This document shows positions 59,083 to 64,000 of a stretch of 64,000 nt of DNA, one piece after another. The notes beneath the pieces are model-generated. The model was not told where the DNA came from. It searched no databases and saw nothing but the letters and a program-made list of their open reading frames with translations. The position numbers were made by a program, and so were the translations under genes. Within the stretch, counting starts at the first letter, position 1, and every line of letters begins with the position of its first letter. Source of the stretch: Spongorhabdus nitratireducens (GTDB lineage: Bacteria; Pseudomonadota; Gammaproteobacteria; Pseudomonadales; Endozoicomonadaceae); the NCBI GenBank assembly GCA_947387575.1, contig CANDOC010000005.1, positions 310,001-374,000 on the forward strand. Reading direction: 5' to 3'.

Positions 59083-59946
59083 CTAAGCCTGTCCGGGCTC
59101 TTTTCTTTGTACAAAGATGCTGAGTAACGCCAAAGCGCCCGAGGCCAGCATCAATAGCAGTGACACTGCGTTCAAAACAGGTGTCGAACCTTCCCGCATT
59201 CGGTCAAACATGGTAATGGTCAGTGGTGCATCACTGCCGACCAGCACCAGAGTGGTGTTGAAGTTTTCGAATGACATCAAGAAAGCGACAATAGCCGAAC
59301 CTATCAGAGCCGGTTTCAGCCAGGGAAGGGTGATGGTACGAAATACATCGAACCGGCTTGCGCCCAGATTGAGAGCGGCTTCTTCCAGCTGAATATCAAA
59401 TTTGCGCAATCTGGCAGAAATAACCAGGGTGCAAATGGTACTGATAAAAGCGAACTGACCAAGAATAACCATGGTCAGGCCGGGGCGCAGAAACTCAAGT
59501 TCAATACCATGGTTATCTTCCAGGCCATTGGCCACATTACTGCCGAAAGCCAGAATCGAAATACCCAGAATAACACCGGGAATTACCAGTGGAATCAACA
59601 TCAGGCTGTACAAAAAGGATTTGCCACGGAAGTTCTGCCGTTCAAACAGAAAGGCATTGGACAGTGCCAGCAGTACTGACAGTATTGCCACACAGGCTGC
59701 TACCAGAATACTGGTGCCCAGACTCTCCATGATCTTGTCGTCATGGAACAAGCCCTGACGCTCGACATTGTCAGCAAAAAACCAGTCCAGTGTGAATCCC
59801 TGCCAGGGCAGGGAAGGGAACAGACTGTCGTTAAAGGAGAAGGCCGCAACGACGACCAGAGGTGCCATCAGGAATACAAAGAATATGGAAATATAGGCTT
59901 TGTAGGTGCGCTGAAAAGCGCGGCTCTGGGGAATGGATGCAATCAT
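59083..59946 (-). CDS. potC: ABC transporter permease, PotC-like
   Basis: Second permease of a spermidine/putrescine-type importer, 287 residues, six helices. The loop that docks on the ATPase is EEAALNLGASRFDVFRTI. It is last of four genes potD-potA-potB-potC on the minus strand. It begins three bases after the stop of the PotB-like gene, and ends RKEPGQA. Substrate by family is a polyamine or similar; the binding protein decides. Confidence 0.88.
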   Translation of the reverse strand: MIASIPQSRAFQRTYKAYISIFFVFLMAPLVVVAAFSFNDSLFPSLPWQGFTLDWFFADNVERQGLFHDDKIMESLGTSILVAACVAILSVLLALSNAFLFERQNFRGKSFLYSLMLIPLVIPGVILGISILAFGSNVANGLEDNHGIELEFLRPGLTMVILGQFAFISTICTLVISARLRKFDIQLEEAALNLGASRFDVFRTITLPWLKPALIGSAIVAFLMSFENFNTTLVLVGSDAPLTITMFDRMREGSTPVLNAVSLLLMLASGALALLSIFVQRKEPGQA

Positions 59947-59949
59947 GTA

Positions 59950-60816
59950 TTATCTCCCCACGGTTTCACTGAATGACTGGCGACTGAGTTTCAGCCCAAG
60001 CCAGACCATTAGGGATGAAAGTGTCAGCAACAGAATGCCGAATGCCGAGCCCTGTTCCCAATTAAAGCGGGTAATAAACTGGGTGAAAATCTGTTCGGTA
60101 AACCAGAGGCTGTCTTTACCTCCCAGCAGGGTAGGAGTCAGATAATTACCCAGCGTCAGCATAAACACTACAATGCAGCCGGAAACAATGCCGGGCATGG
60201 CATAGGGTATAACGACTTCCTTCAGGGCGTTCCAGCCATTTCCACCCAGGTCATAGGCGGCTTCGACCATGCTGTCATCCAGCCCTTCCAGCGTGCTGAC
60301 CAGCGGTACAACCATAAACAGCATGGAGGTATAAACCAGACCGACCATAACCGTTACATCGTTGTACAAAAGCTCAACCGGGCCATCCACGACACCGATA
60401 AACTGCAGCAAGTTGCTGACAATGCCTGTTTCCCGCAGCAAAATCATCCAGCCATAAGTGCGCACCAGCTCACTGACCCAAAATGGAATCAGGCAAGCCA
60501 GGAACAGCACGCTTTTGGAACGACCGCGGGCCACTTTGGCAATATACCAGGCCACTGGAAAAGCGATGACCAGCGTAATCCCGGTTGTCAGCACTGACAT
60601 CACTGCAGTTCGCAAAAAAGTGAGCCAGTACAGGGGTTCGGAAAAAAACTCCTGATAGCTTGCGAGGCTGAATTTATAAACGCCGTAACTGACCCGCTCT
60701 CTCAGGGATATATTCAGAATTTCCAGATGAGGCAGGAGGATGAGTAAAAACAGATAAAGTAACAGCGGCGTCAGCAATAAAAATAACGCCAGCCGTTTGC
60801 CGGTCAGCGTCCTCAT
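59950..60816 (-). CDS. potB: ABC transporter permease, PotB-like
   Basis: First permease of the importer, 288 residues, six helices, with the ATPase-docking loop EAAYDLGGNGWNALKEV. Overlaps the end of the ATPase gene by four bases, so translation is coupled. Ends QSFSETVGR just before the PotC-like start. Confidence 0.88.
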   Translation of the reverse strand: MRTLTGKRLALFLLLTPLLLYLFLLILLPHLEILNISLRERVSYGVYKFSLASYQEFFSEPLYWLTFLRTAVMSVLTTGITLVIAFPVAWYIAKVARGRSKSVLFLACLIPFWVSELVRTYGWMILLRETGIVSNLLQFIGVVDGPVELLYNDVTVMVGLVYTSMLFMVVPLVSTLEGLDDSMVEAAYDLGGNGWNALKEVVIPYAMPGIVSGCIVVFMLTLGNYLTPTLLGGKDSLWFTEQIFTQFITRFNWEQGSAFGILLLTLSSLMVWLGLKLSRQSFSETVGR

Positions 60817-61928
60817 GCTTCGCCCCTTTCATTTGTATCTAGAAAAACATGGCTCTGGTCGGCTTTCCAGCTCAGGAACAGCGTATCGCCCTTGTTGATA
60901 TCTGAAAACTCACTGGTTTGCGGATGTACCACCTGAATCTCGGAGCCGGATGATGTTTCACGAATAAGCAGGCGACTGTTGCCGCCATCAAACAGAATGT
61001 TTTCGACCTGACCGGTCATGCTGTTATCAGTACTCTGTTGTGGCTCCCTGCTTAAATGGATCATTTCAGGGCGTACAAAGAGCTCTACTTTTTGTCCTGA
61101 TGCCAGGTTGAGATCCACTCGTTCAGAGGCATGAAGATGTTGTCCACATTCTGTTTTCACCTCAACGATATTCCCGGCTCGACTGACAACGGTTCCCGAG
61201 AAGCGGTTACTTTCCCCGACAAAGCCCGCCACAAAAGCTGTGGAAGGGTTGTAGTAAAGATCCTGTGGAGAACCGACCTGCTCAAATCGACCGCTATTCA
61301 TTACCGCAACATTGTCGGACATCACCATGGCTTCAGACTGGTCATGGGTGATGTAGATAAAGGTGGTTCCGAACGCCTGTTGCAGCTTTTTCAGCTCCAC
61401 TTTCATATGTTCACGGAGCTTGAGGTCCAGTGCACCCAGCGGTTCGTCGAGCAGCAAGACATCAGGTTCAAGCACAAGACATCTGGCAATGGCTATACGT
61501 TGCTTCTGGCCACCAGAAAGCTGACTGATAGCGCGATCACCTACGCCGGGAAGCCCTACACGTTCCAGTGCATCTGCAACTTTGCGTTTGATTTCGGCAG
61601 GTTTCTCTTTTCGCCGCCGGAGTCCGTAAGCGATGTTTTCCGCTACGGTCATCATGGGAAACAGGGCAAGGTGCTGGAAGACCATGTTCACCGGGCGCTT
61701 GTTGGGAGGAATACCCAGCATGGAGCGACCTTTGATTGTTATATCTCCTGAGCTGGGCTCAAGGAACCCGGCCAGCATTCGGAGCAGGGTGGTTTTGCCG
61801 CAACCGGAAGGGCCCAGAATAGAAAAGAATGAACCGCGGGGAATCTCGAAACTGACATCCCGAACAGCTATAAAATCATCAAAGGTTTTATTGATATTGC
61901 GGCAACTGAGATCAATCTCACTGGTCAT
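60813..61928 (-). CDS. potA: ABC transporter ATPase, PotA-like
   Basis: ATPase subunit of 371 residues. Walker A is GPSGCGKT at 39-46, the signature is LSGGQKQRIAIAR, Walker B is DVLLLDEPLGALD and the H-loop is YITHDQSEA. A C-terminal TOBE domain follows (about 280-360). It couples ATP use to both permeases. The start lies 77 bases after the potD stop, with a hairpin between. Confidence 0.93.
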   Translation of the reverse strand: MTSEIDLSCRNINKTFDDFIAVRDVSFEIPRGSFFSILGPSGCGKTTLLRMLAGFLEPSSGDITIKGRSMLGIPPNKRPVNMVFQHLALFPMMTVAENIAYGLRRRKEKPAEIKRKVADALERVGLPGVGDRAISQLSGGQKQRIAIARCLVLEPDVLLLDEPLGALDLKLREHMKVELKKLQQAFGTTFIYITHDQSEAMVMSDNVAVMNSGRFEQVGSPQDLYYNPSTAFVAGFVGESNRFSGTVVSRAGNIVEVKTECGQHLHASERVDLNLASGQKVELFVRPEMIHLSREPQQSTDNSMTGQVENILFDGGNSRLLIRETSSGSEIQVVHPQTSEFSDINKGDTLFLSWKADQSHVFLDTNERGEA

Positions 61929-61956
61929 GAATACTTCCTACATGAGAACAGGAACG

Positions 61957-61988
61957 CAGGCAGCGGTTAATTGAATAAACGCTGCCTG
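61957..61988 (-). other. potD-potA intergenic hairpin
   Basis: CAGGCAGCG (61957-61965) and CGCTGCCTG (61980-61988) form a nine-bp stem with no T-run. Such stems after binding-protein genes usually protect upstream mRNA, so PotD is made in excess. Confidence 0.6.
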
Positions 61989-62005
61989 AAAGGACAGGGG
62001 CGGAT

Positions 62006-63073
62006 TTACTGGGCGGCTTTAATACGGTCCAGTACCTTGCCTTCGATTGTTTCCAGTCCTGCAGGAACCGGCGGGTACCACTTGATATTATCCAGCGCAG
62101 CTTGGTTAAAGCTGGCTTTGTAGCTCTTGCTCAGACCTTCTTCCACAAAGGCATCTGCACCGGCCGATGCAGTGAACTGACCGGCTGAAGCTGTAATCAG
62201 TGCGGCAATTTCAGGGCGGTTGACAAAGTTGATCCACTTGTAGGCGGCATCGTCATTTTTACCCTTGGCAGGGAGAACAAAGGTGTCGATCCATCCCAGT
62301 GCGCCACTTTTCGGTGCCACAAAGTTAATATCCTTGTCTTCCTTGTTCAGTTTCCAGCCGCCGGCATCCCAACCCATGGCGAGGGTTACTTCACCACTGC
62401 GCAACAGGTTGATCAGGGCATCACCACCGCTCCAGTAAGCTTTGACATTGTCCTTGCAGGAGATAAGGCGATCCTGAACCTTTTCCAGGATTTGCTCGTA
62501 TTTGGCCGGATCACCGTAGGCTGCAAACGGGTCTTCACCCATATCAAACGCAAATGCGATCAGTGTCGGGCGCTTCAGGCGGTATGAAACCTTGCCCTTA
62601 TAATCATCGGAGCAGAGATCGGCAAAGCTGTACTGGGTTTTGCCGGATGCTGTGTTGGCAATCAGACCGCTGGTTCCCCAGACGTGAGGGACACCATAAG
62701 GCTTGCCGTTGACTGAAGTGCTTTCCTGAGTGGATTTCAGCATCGACTGGATATACAGGGATTGATCCAGTTTGCTTATATCGATGGGTTTGTAGATACG
62801 AAACTCTTGCTGGGCACTTGCGACACGGTCCTGACTGGGCTGAGCCAGATCAAAACCGGCACCACGGGTTGCCCGCAACTTGGAGATCATATCTTCGTTA
62901 TTTGACAGGGTAACTTTTACCTCTATGCCGGTTTCTTTCTCAAACATGTCAACGACTTGCTGCGGGGCATAGCCGCCCCAGGTCAGCAGACGCAACTCTT
63001 CAGCCTGCGCTGAAACACTGAAAGCCAGTCCTGCGGCGATGGCAGCAGATGTTACTTTGGTTGATAATTTCAT
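62006..63073 (-). CDS. potD: periplasmic polyamine-type binding protein, PotD-like
   Basis: Periplasmic binding protein of 355 residues with a signal peptide (SAAIAAGLAFSVSAQA, cleavage before EELRLLTWGGY). The PotD/PotF fold shows LLTWGGYAPQQVVDMFEKET and the hinge segment PYGVPHVWGTSGLI. It is first gene of the four-gene importer. Substrate may be a polyamine, but related proteins bind other cations or amines. Confidence 0.88.
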   Translation of the reverse strand: MKLSTKVTSAAIAAGLAFSVSAQAEELRLLTWGGYAPQQVVDMFEKETGIEVKVTLSNNEDMISKLRATRGAGFDLAQPSQDRVASAQQEFRIYKPIDISKLDQSLYIQSMLKSTQESTSVNGKPYGVPHVWGTSGLIANTASGKTQYSFADLCSDDYKGKVSYRLKRPTLIAFAFDMGEDPFAAYGDPAKYEQILEKVQDRLISCKDNVKAYWSGGDALINLLRSGEVTLAMGWDAGGWKLNKEDKDINFVAPKSGALGWIDTFVLPAKGKNDDAAYKWINFVNRPEIAALITASAGQFTASAGADAFVEEGLSKSYKASFNQAALDNIKWYPPVPAGLETIEGKVLDRIKAAQ

Positions 63074-63405
63074 GTTTCCCCCGGGCCCTAATCTTTTTTA
63101 TGGTCACATTGCTCGTTGGCATGAGGCATGCTGCTTACGTTATATGACGCTTTTATGACGGAGTGCTTTAGTTATTATTTTTGCCGCTTGAATTTGTCAC
63201 GGCTTTGCAAAATTAACATAGAAGGGCGGTATCGTATATGCTCGCCGGTGCCTCAGTGATGGTCGGTTAGTTACAGCGATGCAAGCACTGCCATAAATAA
63301 GTTTTCAAAGGGGATGTTTTATGGAAAGTAAAGCAGTTGAAACAAGTCTGAGGCCTCTCTTCTGGTAATAGTATTCATACCAGAAGAAAGACCCCCAGTC
63401 AGAAG
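63074..63405. other. gene-free stretch between potD and ubiT
   Basis: It holds the potD promoter. An inverted repeat (63358-63367 with 63378-63387, CTTCTGGTA/TACCAGAAG) lies just past the ubiT stop but lacks a T-run on either strand. A 15-codon plus-strand frame at 63321-63368 is noted but not called. Confidence 0.5.
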
Positions 63406-63915
63406 TTACTGAGAAGAGGCAGCACTTTGTACTTTAGATTGATAGAGCGGGTTTTTTAGCACCATTCTGACAATATATGGCAGCTGTTCGATATCCAGAC
63501 TGTCGAGCAGGTTCTTGATACCGAGTCCCAACTCAACACTGCCTTCAATAGACAGCTGGCGCTGGAAAAACAGCGTGTCAGGATCTTCTTGGCGGGTTGC
63601 GAGTTTGACAAAGGCATCCACATTACCACGCATGGTAACATCGGCTTCCGCGCCCGGTGGCTCGATAACCAGTCTCTCATCTACGCAGGTGATAGCAACA
63701 CCCTGGGCCACATCGGTCATTTCGATCTGAACCCACTGGCCTTCGAGAAAATCAAAGTCACCGTCCTTCAGTGGCTGTTTCAGTAGCTTGTTCAGTGCCA
63801 GCTCCAGTGGCCGGGATTTAAGTTCAAATGGCACCAGTCGCAGCGGTTGCATCAAGTGGGCCAGCTTTGGCTGGGGTAACCGCTTGAGAGTCTCTTTCAA
63901 TAGTGTTGGTGTCAT
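63406..63915 (-). CDS. ubiT: SCP2-domain ubiquinone biosynthesis accessory factor
   Basis: Protein of 169 residues with an SCP2-like lipid-binding domain (VQIEMTDVAQGVAITCVDER, ADVTMRGNVDAFVKLATRQ, LGLGIKNLLDSLD). UbiT (YhbT) binds lipid intermediates and works with UbiU and UbiV in oxygen-independent ubiquinone synthesis. The length fits UbiT rather than UbiJ. The next upstream gene ends 23 bases before its start, so they form one operon; UbiU/V are not visible here. Confidence 0.85.
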   Translation of the reverse strand: MTPTLLKETLKRLPQPKLAHLMQPLRLVPFELKSRPLELALNKLLKQPLKDGDFDFLEGQWVQIEMTDVAQGVAITCVDERLVIEPPGAEADVTMRGNVDAFVKLATRQEDPDTLFFQRQLSIEGSVELGLGIKNLLDSLDIEQLPYIVRMVLKNPLYQSKVQSAASSQ

Positions 63916-63938
63916 AGTCTTTATCCTTAAAGCAGGGC

Positions 63939-64000
63939 TTACTCAGAGAGGTTCTGGCATTCAATCACCAGGTGCTGCTCAATATCCTCAGCAGTCAGGG
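63939..64000 (-). CDS. C-terminal end of an unidentified gene upstream of ubiT
   Basis: Only the last 19 residues can be read, LTAEDIEQHLVIECQNLSE then a stop. Same strand and close to ubiT, so probably the same operon. A UbiU/UbiV-type gene would be expected from context, but the piece is too short to identify. Confidence 0.6.
   Translation of the reverse strand, partial: LTAEDIEQHLVIECQNLSE

Noticed and set aside
63321-63368. 15-codon frame with AGGGG upstream
   Set aside because: Could be a leader peptide but lies opposite to the neighbouring genes and has no further support.
1-64000. CRISPR arrays or complete insertion sequences
   Set aside because: No regular spaced direct repeats and no intact transposase were seen; the only mobile-element gene is the degraded integrase.

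Overview
The window reads as chromosome of a gammaproteobacterium. The order asd-fimV-truA-trpF-trpB-trpA-accD-folC-(SPOR)-cvpA-purF-metZ and the order acnB ... lpxH-ppiB / glnS-cysS ... folD-tRNAs-tig-clpP-clpX-lon-hupB-ppiD are both familiar from Pseudomonas and relatives, but here the two blocks lie next to each other and carry accessory insertions. An Oceanospirillales-type marine, possibly animal-associated, bacterium (for example Endozoicomonas-like) is my best guess. It rests on the core genes plus several very long exported orphan proteins, one with death-domain-like repeats. No rRNA gene is present to prove it.

Layout. 1-1181: left-truncated double-SIS MurQ/GCKR-like gene, minus strand. 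1350-12010: core amino-acid, RNA-modification, fatty-acid and folate genes. 12047-14236: AT-rich exported orphan, opposite strand, inside the folC/SPOR junction. 14445-18513: SPOR protein, cvpA, purF, metZ. 18681-19963: RRM protein and LysE-type exporter. 20267-24903: accessory island with a secreted multi-module helical protein, a membrane-anchored Nudix-like gene and a wrecked IntI-type integrase, together resembling a decayed integron. 25052-30225: exported alpha-amylase, exported protein of unknown function, sodium/solute symporter. 30339-39232: acnB, miaE, lpxH, ppiB, glnS, cysS. 39355-46792: accessory transporters (NhaC, Tsx-like channel, DASS permease), ogt and another exported orphan. 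46849-58989: folD, four tRNAs (Pro, Arg, His, Leu), the tig-clpP-clpX-lon-hupB-ppiD protein-quality block and a UbiA-family prenyltransferase. 59083-63073: potDABC-type ABC importer on the minus strand. 63406-64000: ubiT and the tail of one more gene.

How the parts work together. Trigger factor, ClpXP, Lon and PpiD fold or degrade proteins in cytosol and periplasm, and a sigma-32-like promoter sits before clpX. TrpF/B/A finish tryptophan synthesis, with trpF and trpB translationally coupled. The Pot cassette has the usual arrangement of an abundant binding protein first, with a hairpin between it and the ATPase gene. The parts that housekeeping does not explain are the four exported orphans, the integron remnant, the structured RNA predicted in the tRNA leader, and a 20-bp motif shared at the same distance before nhaC and the Tsx-like gene.
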